Shown here in pieces: positions 26,054 to 33,472 of a DNA stretch of 49,485 bases. The notes beneath the pieces are model-generated. The model was not told where the DNA came from and ran no database searches. It saw nothing but the letters and a program-made list of their open reading frames with translations. Origin of the DNA: Candidatus Kuenenia stuttgartensis (lineage in GTDB: Bacteria > Planctomycetota > UBA11346); assembly GCA_945876185.1 (NCBI GenBank), contig CAMCMZ010000003.1, forward strand, positions 79,454 through 128,938. The letters run 5' to 3'. Numbering within the stretch: position 1 is the stretch's first letter; every line of letters starts with the position of its first letter. A program made the position numbers and the translations under genes.

Positions 26054-27376
26054 ATGCGTGACATACAGGCCGTTCTGCGCCAGCGCATCTCGGATGCCCT
26101 GACGACAACCATCCCGGTGTTGACCAGGCGAGACGTGCGTCTGCCCATGGTGACGGGAAAAGCGCACGCCGTGATCGGCATGCGCCGCAGCGGAAAATCC
26201 ACCTTCCTATGGCAGTGCTTGGCGGAGCGCCTGGCGGCAGGCACCCCGCGCGAGGCGTTGCTCTATCTCAACCTGGAGGACGAACGGCTGAATGGCATGA
26301 ACGCCGTCGACCTTGGCGGCGTGATCGAAGAGTGGTTCCGCCAGGCCCCAGGCATCCGGGACCGTACCCGGGCGACGTTGTTCCTGGACGAGGTCCAACT
26401 CATACCCGGTTGGGAAACCGTTGCCCGCCGGATCATCGACCAGGAACGGATCGATCTGTTCCTGTCAGGTTCATCCGCCCATCTCCTGAGTTCGGAAATC
26501 GCGACGAGCATGCGCGGCCGGGCTTTGCCAACGACCATCTACCCGTTCAGTTTTCGTGAAACCCTGCGCCATGCTGGCCTGGAACCGGCCAAGCCGTGGT
26601 CTCGCCTGCCCAAGGCCGAACGCTCTGATCTCGATGCGCACTTGCGTAAATACCTCGTGAACGGCGGTTTCCCCGAGACGCAGGGTATAGCCGACCAGGA
26701 TCGGGCGCCGCTGTTGCGCAGTTACGTCGATGTTGCGGTTCTGCGGGACGTCCTTGAGCGGCATGCGGTATCGCATCCGGTGGCTTTGCGTTGGCTGCAA
26801 CGACATCTGTTGTCCACGGCCGGCGGGCTTTTCAGCGTGCAGAAATGTTGGGATACGATGCGGTCGCAGGGATTGGCGGTGGGGAAGGACAGTGTCCATG
26901 CCTGGCTTGCCCATCTGGAAGAAGCCTTCCTCATACGAACCTTGAGTCTCGCTACGACGAGCGAACGGCGTCGCATGGTCAACCCGCGCAAAGCCTATCC
27001 GATCGATCCGGGCCTCATCCCCGTGTGGTCCCGGTCGCCCGAGCCGCAGATCGGTCACGCCTTGGAAACCGCGGTCCTGATCGAACTGCTTCGCCGCGGG
27101 CACGAGGTGGACTATATGAAGACCGACGAGGGTCAGGAGATCGATTTCCTCGCCCGCGACCATGCCGGCAAAGAGACATTGATCCAAGTCTCCAGCGACA
27201 CCGCGAATGCGGAAACGCTCGCCCGCGAGCTGCGCGCCCTGGCAGCGGAATCCAAGCGCAGGACCAGGGCAGAAGCCCTCCTGATCAGCATGGATGCCCG
27301 GTCGCCCCAGGTTCCCACCGGTGTCCGCTGGATATCCGCAAGCGAATGGCTGCTGACCGAGAACCGCGACGGTTGA
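26054..27376 (+). CDS. AAA_14 / DUF4143 ATPase
   Basis: 440 aa. The N-terminal AAA_14 domain has Walker A GMRRSGKST (42-50), LYLNLEDERL, Walker B ATLFLDEVQL, and LSGSSAHLLSSEI (sensor 1). Next comes the FSFRE and YLVNGGFPE region, and the C-terminal DUF4143 nuclease-like domain with ALETAVLIELLRRG and EIDFLARD (about 390). These orphan ATPases are widespread, frequently transferred, and of uncertain function. The EIDF.. residues resemble a PD-(D/E)XK-type site. An AT-rich palindrome precedes the gene and the flanks contain remnants, which fits recent insertion next to a deleted yqhD gene. Confidence 0.92.
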   Translation: MRDIQAVLRQRISDALTTTIPVLTRRDVRLPMVTGKAHAVIGMRRSGKSTFLWQCLAERLAAGTPREALLYLNLEDERLNGMNAVDLGGVIEEWFRQAPGIRDRTRATLFLDEVQLIPGWETVARRIIDQERIDLFLSGSSAHLLSSEIATSMRGRALPTTIYPFSFRETLRHAGLEPAKPWSRLPKAERSDLDAHLRKYLVNGGFPETQGIADQDRAPLLRSYVDVAVLRDVLERHAVSHPVALRWLQRHLLSTAGGLFSVQKCWDTMRSQGLAVGKDSVHAWLAHLEEAFLIRTLSLATTSERRRMVNPRKAYPIDPGLIPVWSRSPEPQIGHALETAVLIELLRRGHEVDYMKTDEGQEIDFLARDHAGKETLIQVSSDTANAETLARELRALAAESKRRTRAEALLISMDARSPQVPTGVRWISASEWLLTENRDG

Positions 27377-27451
27377 TCCGGGATTTTGCGCGCGGCCCGA
27401 CTTGTGCGGAGGCCTAGGTTCACGCGCGGGTCGGACCGCTCAGTGCCAATT

Positions 27452-27469
27452 GCCAGGCTGGTGCCTGGC
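27452..27469 (+). terminator. Candidate hairpin after the ATPase gene
   Basis: A perfect 7-bp stem GCCAGGC / GCCTGGC with TGGT loop, 76 bp after the stop. A short T-run (TGTTTT) appears only about 14 nt later, so termination is uncertain. The rest of the 275-bp gap (27377-27651) shows no gene. It contains a GGGGTGG..ACCCCGC motif (27534-27549) similar to the core of repeat family C. Confidence 0.3.
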
Positions 27470-27651
27470 GCTCACGGGCACAAGTGTTTTACCATCGTTC
27501 CCGTGAAATTGGGGTCGAATTGACAAGTCCCTGGGTGGGGTGGTACCCCGCAGGGACATGCCGCTGGCATTGTTCGGCCAGCCCGGTCATGCTCCCGCCG
27601 GCGTCATGCGGGTGGCACTACCGCCATCCACGACCACCGCCGGAGCCCACC

Positions 27652-28494
27652 ATGTCTCTTCCCATCCTTCGCGCCGGCGCGCTGGCGCTCGGCATCCTCA
27701 TCATCGGCGGTTGCGGCGGCGGCAGCAGCAGCGCCCCGGAGGCCACCACCCCGGATGCCGCCGTCGCGACGATCTCGAAGCAGGTTCAGAACGACGATCT
27801 CGCCGGCCTGGTCCGCACCATTCTGAATCCCGCCGCCTACGCCAAGGCGCAGCAGGAATGGGACAAGAAGCGCAAGGAGCCGGTCAAGGACGAGGAAAAG
27901 GTGCAGTTCGCCATGCTGATGACCCAGCTCACCGCGCCGGGCGCCGAGAACACCCTGTTCCTCTTGGCCAAGCCCAAGCTGGCCGAAACCCAGGCGATGC
28001 TGCCGATGGCCGGAATGTTCCTCGGCATGGCCGTCGCCGGCCTGGACAAGGACGACAAGCTCAGCGCCGAGGAAAAACAACAGGCGCAGAAGGTGGTGGC
28101 CGCACTCAGCACCTGGATCACCGGCCTAAAGCTGGACGACGAGGCGAAGCTGAAGCAGGCCATCGGCCTCGCCTGCACCACCGCCCGCGCGCTCAAACTC
28201 CAGGACCTCGACCAGGTGCGCGCGCTCGAATTCGACGCCCTGCTGACCAAGGTCGGCCCGGTGGTGGGCGGAGTGTCGTCGATCCTCGCGATTTACGGCC
28301 TCGACCTCAAGGCCAGCGCCGCATCGCTCAAAGCCGGCACCCCGGTCGTCACCGGCACTACCGCCAAGGTCCCGGTCTCGTTCACCCTGCTCGGCCAGAC
28401 CTTCTCATCGACCTCGATCTTCGAACAGCACGGCGGCAAGTGGTACCCACAGGAGAAGGCGACGAAGGCAATCGGGGCTCCGTCCGCGCCCTGA
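27652..28494 (+). CDS. Predicted lipoprotein, unknown
   Basis: 280 aa from the ATG at 27652. A signal peptide with lipobox IIGGC (Cys about residue 21) is followed by a Gly/Ser linker, so it should be an outer-membrane or periplasmic lipoprotein. The mature part is mostly alpha-helical with many Lys/Ala/Gln (KAQQEWDKKRKEPVKDEEK, LSAEEKQQAQK) and ends in a beta-like segment (KVPVSFTLLGQTFSSTSIFE). I do not recognise the family. Upstream in-frame sequence lacks coding character. A strong hairpin follows 7 bp after the stop. Confidence 0.75.
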   Translation: MSLPILRAGALALGILIIGGCGGGSSSAPEATTPDAAVATISKQVQNDDLAGLVRTILNPAAYAKAQQEWDKKRKEPVKDEEKVQFAMLMTQLTAPGAENTLFLLAKPKLAETQAMLPMAGMFLGMAVAGLDKDDKLSAEEKQQAQKVVAALSTWITGLKLDDEAKLKQAIGLACTTARALKLQDLDQVRALEFDALLTKVGPVVGGVSSILAIYGLDLKASAASLKAGTPVVTGTTAKVPVSFTLLGQTFSSTSIFEQHGGKWYPQEKATKAIGAPSAP

Positions 28495-28501
28495 GCAAGC
28501 C

Positions 28502-28539
28502 GTCACCGGCGGAAAGCCAGCTGGACTTCCGCCGGTGAC
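28502..28539 (+). terminator. Strong 13-bp hairpin after the lipoprotein gene
   Basis: GTCACCGGCGGAA and TTCCGCCGGTGAC pair perfectly, with a 12-nt loop that itself contains CCAGCTGG. It begins 7 nt after the lipoprotein stop. The T-run is weak. It also covers a GTG at 28535, arguing that the next gene starts at the ATG at 28571. Confidence 0.6.
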
Positions 28540-28570
28540 CGACGTTCATTCCGACGCAAGGAATAAGAAC

Positions 28571-30637
28571 ATGCGATTGCGTTCCCACGCCGGGTCAGAC
28601 ATCCTGTTCCAGTTCGGATTCCTGGCGGCCTGGATGGGATCCAGCATGGCCGGATTCACCGCCGAAGTGGTTCGGCCCGCGGAGCCCAAGGCCGTTGAGA
28701 TGGCGTGGCCGATTGAGGTCGGCCATCAATGCCCACCGCTGCAACCCCTGCCAACCTCCCTGCCGGCAGGTTTCGATGCCCTGCCGGCGAGGAAGGCTGC
28801 CCTGGCCTTGGCCGATCATCGACGCAGTACCTGCCATCAGGCTCATTGGGTTCTTGAGATCAGCGATTCTGCCGACGTTGTTCCTCCGGAACGGTTGGCG
28901 GTAACCGTTGCCTCCATCCGATTTCTTCAACAGTCCTGCAACGCGATCATCAGCAACGGCACGACGACGATCGGCGTGTGGACTCGGGTCGATCTCGGCG
29001 AATACCCGAAGCACATGGCCGCAAGCAGGCAGGAAACCAGCGCCAAGATCCGCCTGCGTCACCTTGCCGAAACCATCTGGTGGACGAATCGCATCCGTTC
29101 ACGGTGGCAAGGTCCTGGCGCGGCCGCGAAAACACCTTTTCCGATGGTGATATGCGACGGTCCGCCCAACCGGCTGTTGTTGATCGGCGACGGCGCGTTG
29201 GCGTGTTCGCAAGGGGCCAGGTCATCCCCGGTCGGACCTTGGACCGGTCGGGATGTGACCGAACAGGCCCATTGGCTGATTGAGCACGAGCGCAGGTCGC
29301 ACCCCGCGAAAACCCTGCCGCTGAATAAACCGGATCCCGAAGCATTGGACTCCCTGTTGGATCCGGCGTTGCCCGTTCCAGGGTTGTTGCGCGGACATGC
29401 CGCCTGGATGGCCGGCGTCGCGGAACTCACCTCCCTGCTGCCCACCATCGAGTCGATCATAGCCACCAGGGCATCAGCCGGATCTTCAGCCGAACCCGCG
29501 ACGGCGAAGCTCGCTGATCCCGACCAAACGTTGTGCCGCTCATCCTACCAAGCCGTCTCAGCGGAATCAGTCTCTTCCATGCTGCGCAGCGGTGCCGATC
29601 TGTTGCGGCAACAAACGCCGGCCGAATGGGCGGCCTGGATTGCCGAAGGTCGTCTCGGTGAGTCGGTCGTTCGCAAGCGCCTGAGCAATCGCCCCGACCT
29701 GTTGGCCCCAGCGTTGGCCGCTCGTTGCCGTACCCTGATTTCCAACCCCGGTTCTAGGCCGGCAGAACTTCAGCGTCGTTTCCGTGAACTCGTCGCTCTC
29801 GATGCAGGACTGGCCAAGGACGTCGCCCGCGTGGTGCCCGGGAAAGACGGCAACCACCTTCTCTCCCTTGATGCCTACCGACTTCTGGAGGGCGATCCCG
29901 CCGAGCGCCTAGTGCGGCGGGATCCTCTGCTGGCGAATCTGGATCCATCCGTCGTCCCATGGATGGATACCAAGGACATCCTGGATGTGCTGGTGCCACC
30001 GTCCGGTGCGCATCCGGAAGACGTACCAGTCATTGCCGATTTCCTGGACCAACTCGCAACGAAGAAATTGAAAAAAGCCGACGATTCCAAATTCCCGTTC
30101 CAGATTCCGGTCGCCGAGCTGCGAACGCTCCTGTACCTCGGTCGGGACAAACTACCGGTGTCGATCATCGATCGGATGACGCCTGTTGTCTTGCAAAACG
30201 CCGTGGAATTGCCGCTGCTGGCGGTCGAGCTGGCCGAGAGCCGGCCCGATCTCGCCCCGCGATTGCACGCGGCGCTGGTCGCCGCCCTCATGCCCAAGGG
30301 CAGCAGGGTGGATCAAGCCTGTTGGGCCGCAGGACTACCGCCTCCAGACGATCTTGCCTCCAGGATAGATGTGGCCCTGAGAAGAGCCTGGGGCGGGGCG
30401 AACGCCGTCATTCGCGCAGAAGGCATGCTTCATATGATGGATACCCTTCGGACGTATCCCGACCGTTGCCTGAAGCGGGCGTGGATGCGTGCCTGGGATC
30501 GGAATTTGACCTCCGCCACTCCCCAGGAACGCAAAACGATCATTGAGCGGTTGCGGCAGAGGAACGACGGTCCGAGTGAGTTGCGGCGACACGCTGACGC
30601 CAGCATCGAAGTTTCACCTGCGCCTGCGCCTCGCTGA
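28571..30637 (+). CDS. Large exported protein, unknown
   Basis: 688 aa from the ATG at 28571, supported by AAGGA 8 nt upstream. An N-terminal basic segment and hydrophobic stretch (ILFQFGFLAAWMGSSMAGFTA) look like a signal peptide. Nothing after it contains a clear membrane segment. The middle holds SNGTTTIGVWTRVDLGEY (strand-rich). The C-terminal half is helix-rich with repeated Asp-Leu-X-Pro spacing (RPDLLAPALAARC, RPDLAPRLHAALV) reminiscent of HEAT-like helical repeats, which is inference. No catalytic motif was recognised. GC content looks somewhat lower than in neighbours. The stop is 67 bp before the family C tandem repeat. Confidence 0.7.
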   Translation: MRLRSHAGSDILFQFGFLAAWMGSSMAGFTAEVVRPAEPKAVEMAWPIEVGHQCPPLQPLPTSLPAGFDALPARKAALALADHRRSTCHQAHWVLEISDSADVVPPERLAVTVASIRFLQQSCNAIISNGTTTIGVWTRVDLGEYPKHMAASRQETSAKIRLRHLAETIWWTNRIRSRWQGPGAAAKTPFPMVICDGPPNRLLLIGDGALACSQGARSSPVGPWTGRDVTEQAHWLIEHERRSHPAKTLPLNKPDPEALDSLLDPALPVPGLLRGHAAWMAGVAELTSLLPTIESIIATRASAGSSAEPATAKLADPDQTLCRSSYQAVSAESVSSMLRSGADLLRQQTPAEWAAWIAEGRLGESVVRKRLSNRPDLLAPALAARCRTLISNPGSRPAELQRRFRELVALDAGLAKDVARVVPGKDGNHLLSLDAYRLLEGDPAERLVRRDPLLANLDPSVVPWMDTKDILDVLVPPSGAHPEDVPVIADFLDQLATKKLKKADDSKFPFQIPVAELRTLLYLGRDKLPVSIIDRMTPVVLQNAVELPLLAVELAESRPDLAPRLHAALVAALMPKGSRVDQACWAAGLPPPDDLASRIDVALRRAWGGANAVIRAEGMLHMMDTLRTYPDRCLKRAWMRAWDRNLTSATPQERKTIIERLRQRNDGPSELRRHADASIEVSPAPAPR

Positions 30638-30704
30638 TCACGCCTGGCACGACAGCGCAGCGCCCCACCGAACACGCGTGGCGGGGCAGCGCAGCGCCCC
30701 TCGC

Positions 30705-30812
30705 CCGAGTGGGCAACCGCGTGACCAACGCAAGGACGCGCGGTTTCGCCCTTCCGGCCAATCCGGGTCCAGGGCAGCGCCCTGGCGGGGTGTGGCGGGG
30801 TGGAACCCCGCT
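30705..30812 (+). repeat. Tandem repeat family C, unit C1
   Basis: 108 bp, 4 substitutions from C2, period 126. It contains two hairpins: CCAGGGC-agc-GCCCTGG and GCGGGG-tggaa-CCCCGC. It is followed by an 18-nt spacer with A6 and C7. Confidence 0.85.
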
Positions 30813-30830
30813 AAAAAAGCGCCCCCCCGT

Positions 30831-30938
30831 CCGAGTGGGCAACCGCGTGACCAACGCAAGGACGCGAGGTTTCGCCCTTCCGGTCAATCCGGGTCCAGGG
30901 CAGAGCCCTGGCGGGGCGTGGCGGGGTGGAACCCCGCT
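30831..30938 (+). repeat. Tandem repeat family C, unit C2
   Basis: 108 bp. It retains the CCAGGGC/GCCCTGG stem (loop changed to aga) and the GCGGGG/CCCCGC stem. It ends 2 nt before the stop codon of the leftward sigma54 activator (30941-30943), where it may act as that gene's terminator. Confidence 0.85.
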
Positions 30939-30940
30939 GA

Positions 30941-32854
30941 TTACAGCCTCCCGTACTGCCGTAACTTCGCATACAACGTACTACGATCGATCGCGAGAAT
31001 CTCCGCCGCCGCCTTCTTATTGCCGCCGCAGTGGTCGAGCACGCGCAGGATGTGGGTGCGTTCGACTTCAGCGAGGGTGGTGATGGTTCCGATCTCGAAA
31101 CCACCAGAGTCGCCGCCCTGCGCGGGGCGCTCAGCGGGGGCGCCGGCCGGTTGCGGCAGGTCGCTCGCCAGGATGACCTTGTCAGCGGATAGGATGCAGG
31201 CGCGTTCGATCGCGTTGCGCAGCTGCCGCACGTTGCCGGGCCACGGATGGCGCAGGAGGGCGGCGCGGGCCTCGGGCGCGAGGCGTTTGAGCGGTTGGCC
31301 CAGGCGTTCGGCGTTGAAGCGCAGGAAGTGGTCAGCGAGGGCGTCGATGTCGGCCGGGCGTTCGCGCAGCGGCGGGATGGTGACGCAGAGCACGGCGAGG
31401 CGGTGGTAGAGATCCTCGCGGAAGCGGCCCTTGCGCACTTCCTCGGCCAGGTCGCGGTTGGTGGCGGCGATCAGGCGCACGTCGACCTTGCGCACGGCGG
31501 AGTCGCCCAGGCGCTGGACCTCGCCCTGTTCGAGCGCGCGCAGCAGTTTCGCCTGGATCGCGAGCGGCAGCTCGCCGATCTCATCCAGGAACAACGTCGC
31601 TTGATCAGCGAGTTCGAACACGCCGGGGCGGGTCTCGTCGGCACCGGTGAACGCACCTTTGACGTGGCCGAACAGGGTCGCCTCGACCAGCGATTCCGCG
31701 AGCGCGGCGCAGTTGACGACCTGGAGCGGCTTGTCCGCGCGCAGCGATTGTTCGCGGATGGCACGCGCGACGAGTTCCTTGCCGGTACCGCTTTCGCCCA
31801 GGATCAGCACCGGCGCCAGGGTCGGCGCGGCCTTGGCGACGAAGGCCAGCACCGGCTGCATCGACGCGTCGGCGGTGACCAGTTCGACGCCGTGCTTGCG
31901 CGGCGCGGCAGCAAGGCGCTGGACCTCGGCTTCGAGCCCGGCGACTTTTTCCCGGTTCGCCAGCTGCACCGCGATCTGATTCGCCACCGCAGCGAGGAAT
32001 TCCAGATCGGTGCGGGTGAATGGCGCCTCACCGCCGATGCGGTCGACGTAGAGCAGCGCGTGCACCTCACCACCGACCCGCGACGGCGCCGCCATCGCGC
32101 TGGTGACGCCGGCCTCGGCCATCGACGCGGTGGGGTCGATGTCACCGCTGATCGTGCACAGCAGCGATTCACCGCCCTGGCGCACGGCGGTCAGCAGGGT
32201 GCGCGCGAACGGCACCGCGCCGAAGCGCGCGCGCAGCCGGCGTTCGTGGGTCGGCCAGAGCACCCAGCCGCCGAGTTCGTTGACCTCAGGCGCGGGCAGG
32301 AAGACGGCGCAGCGGTCGCCTTCCAGCGCCTCGGCGGCGGTTTCATCGAGCAGTTCGAAGAGCGCATCGCGCGAACGCAGATTGCCGGCGCGCAGCACGA
32401 TCTGGTGCAGCACGGCCAGATAGCCGTTGATGCGCAGGAGTTCTTCCGACGGCACCGAACTCGTGCGCGTCTTGGTGAACAGCGTGGAGTTTTCGTGATC
32501 GAGCGCGGTCAGCCGACCCGGCCCGGCGTCGCCGCCAACGGCCTTGTCCTTGGTGTTGGCCAGCCGCGACTCGAAGCGCAGGTAGGTCGAACCGATGCGG
32601 AAGGTCGTGCCGTCGCCCAGCGGCATGGTCTCGATACGGCCGGCGTCGTTCCAGGTTCCGTTGGATGAGCCGAGGTCGCGCACCAGCCAGCGGCCGTGCT
32701 CGTTCACCACCTCGGCATGGACGCGGCTGGCCTTGGCGTCGGCAAGTGGCAACTGGTTCGCGGCATCGCGCCCAAGCGTCACCGCCTTCGACCCGATTTC
32801 GAGCGGGACGACCAGGCCCTTCCCGGGACCATCAGTGATGCGCAGCACGGGCAT
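30941..32854 (-). CDS. FHA-GAF-sigma54-activator transcriptional regulator
   Basis: 637 aa. An N-terminal FHA domain (about 1-95: [23 protein letters not shown]) reads phosphothreonine. A GAF sensor domain occupies about 130-300. The AAA+ sigma54-interaction domain follows, with Walker A GESGTGKE, the RpoN-contacting loop GAFTGA, and Walker [12 protein letters not shown] Fis-type HTH is at the C-terminus ([22 protein letters not shown]). It would activate RpoN promoters after a Ser/Thr-kinase or ligand signal. No kinase and no clear -24/-12 promoter was found next to it. It is divergent from the cytochrome c gene across 183 bp. Confidence 0.95.
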   Translation of the reverse strand: MPVLRITDGPGKGLVVPLEIGSKAVTLGRDAANQLPLADAKASRVHAEVVNEHGRWLVRDLGSSNGTWNDAGRIETMPLGDGTTFRIGSTYLRFESRLANTKDKAVGGDAGPGRLTALDHENSTLFTKTRTSSVPSEELLRINGYLAVLHQIVLRAGNLRSRDALFELLDETAAEALEGDRCAVFLPAPEVNELGGWVLWPTHERRLRARFGAVPFARTLLTAVRQGGESLLCTISGDIDPTASMAEAGVTSAMAAPSRVGGEVHALLYVDRIGGEAPFTRTDLEFLAAVANQIAVQLANREKVAGLEAEVQRLAAAPRKHGVELVTADASMQPVLAFVAKAAPTLAPVLILGESGTGKELVARAIREQSLRADKPLQVVNCAALAESLVEATLFGHVKGAFTGADETRPGVFELADQATLFLDEIGELPLAIQAKLLRALEQGEVQRLGDSAVRKVDVRLIAATNRDLAEEVRKGRFREDLYHRLAVLCVTIPPLRERPADIDALADHFLRFNAERLGQPLKRLAPEARAALLRHPWPGNVRQLRNAIERACILSADKVILASDLPQPAGAPAERPAQGGDSGGFEIGTITTLAEVERTHILRVLDHCGGNKKAAAEILAIDRSTLYAKLRQYGRL

Positions 32855-33037
32855 GGCGCGGAATGTTCAGTACGGATCAGAGGGAGGCAACGGCGCGATG
32901 GCCGCAAGGGGTGAAGGTCCAGCACGCGCGGGTGCGGCCCTTCCCACGAAATTCGACGCCCAGCAGCAGTCGGCTTGAATTGCTGCCGGTTGTCTGAACC
33001 ATCCCGGCACCACGTGCAACCTCGCCAGGAAAAACCC

Positions 33038-33456
33038 ATGCCTGCTCCCTTCCGCCTCTTCGCCATCGTCTGCGCCAGCGTTGTTGTCTCAGCCTTTGCG
33101 GCCGAGGAATGGAAGGTGCCCGCCGAGGCCGCCGCAGTCGTCAACCCGGTGAAGATCACAGACGCTGCCGTCGCCGCTGGCAAGAAGTCCTACGTCCAGT
33201 TCTGCCAGATGTGCCACGGTGCGACCGGCAAGGGCGATGGCGAAGCCGCCGCAGCGCTGACGCCGCAGCGCTGACGCCGAAGCCGGCCGCGTTCGGTTCC
33301 CCTGCGGTCGCCGGTCAGAGCGACGGCGCGCTGTTCCACAAGATCACCGTCGGCCGCGGCGCGATGGCGCCGTGGAAGGATGTCCTGACCGCCGAGCAGC
33401 GCTGGCAGGTCGTCATCTATCTGCGTTCGCTCGTCGCCAAACCCGCCGGGAAGTGA
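33038..33456 (+). pseudogene. Class I cytochrome c, frameshifted by a 14-bp tandem duplication
   Basis: From the ATG at 33038 (AGGA 8 nt upstream) the frame reads a signal peptide, mature c-type cytochrome start, and haem motif CQMCH (56-60), then stops at 33274 after 78 codons. The rest (PKPAAFG, GRGAMAPW with the axial Met, and the terminal helix EQRWQVVIYLRSL) continues in another frame to 33456. The break is the exact tandem duplication of GCAGCGCTGACGCC (33251-33264 and 33265-33278). Removing one copy leaves 405 bp, a 134-aa intact cytochrome. A sequencing or assembly artefact is possible. Confidence 0.88.
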
Positions 33457-33472
33457 AACGCGACGGCCGGTT

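Larger units (their letters stand above)
30638..30940. other. Tandem-repeat-filled gap between the unknown exported protein and the sigma54 activator
   Basis: 303 bp with no gene. Frames read through it on both strands, giving the GGTPL-type peptides of a repeat, not a protein. 30638-30704 has GC-rich self-complementary fragments (GCGCCCCACC, GTGGCGGGGC); the rest is repeat C1-C2. Confidence 0.7.

Noticed and set aside
30543..31409. Apparent rightward protein across the family C repeats
   Set aside because: It reads through the tandem repeat and the antisense of the sigma54 activator; its peptide (GGTPL, GNRVTNAR) is the repeat translated.
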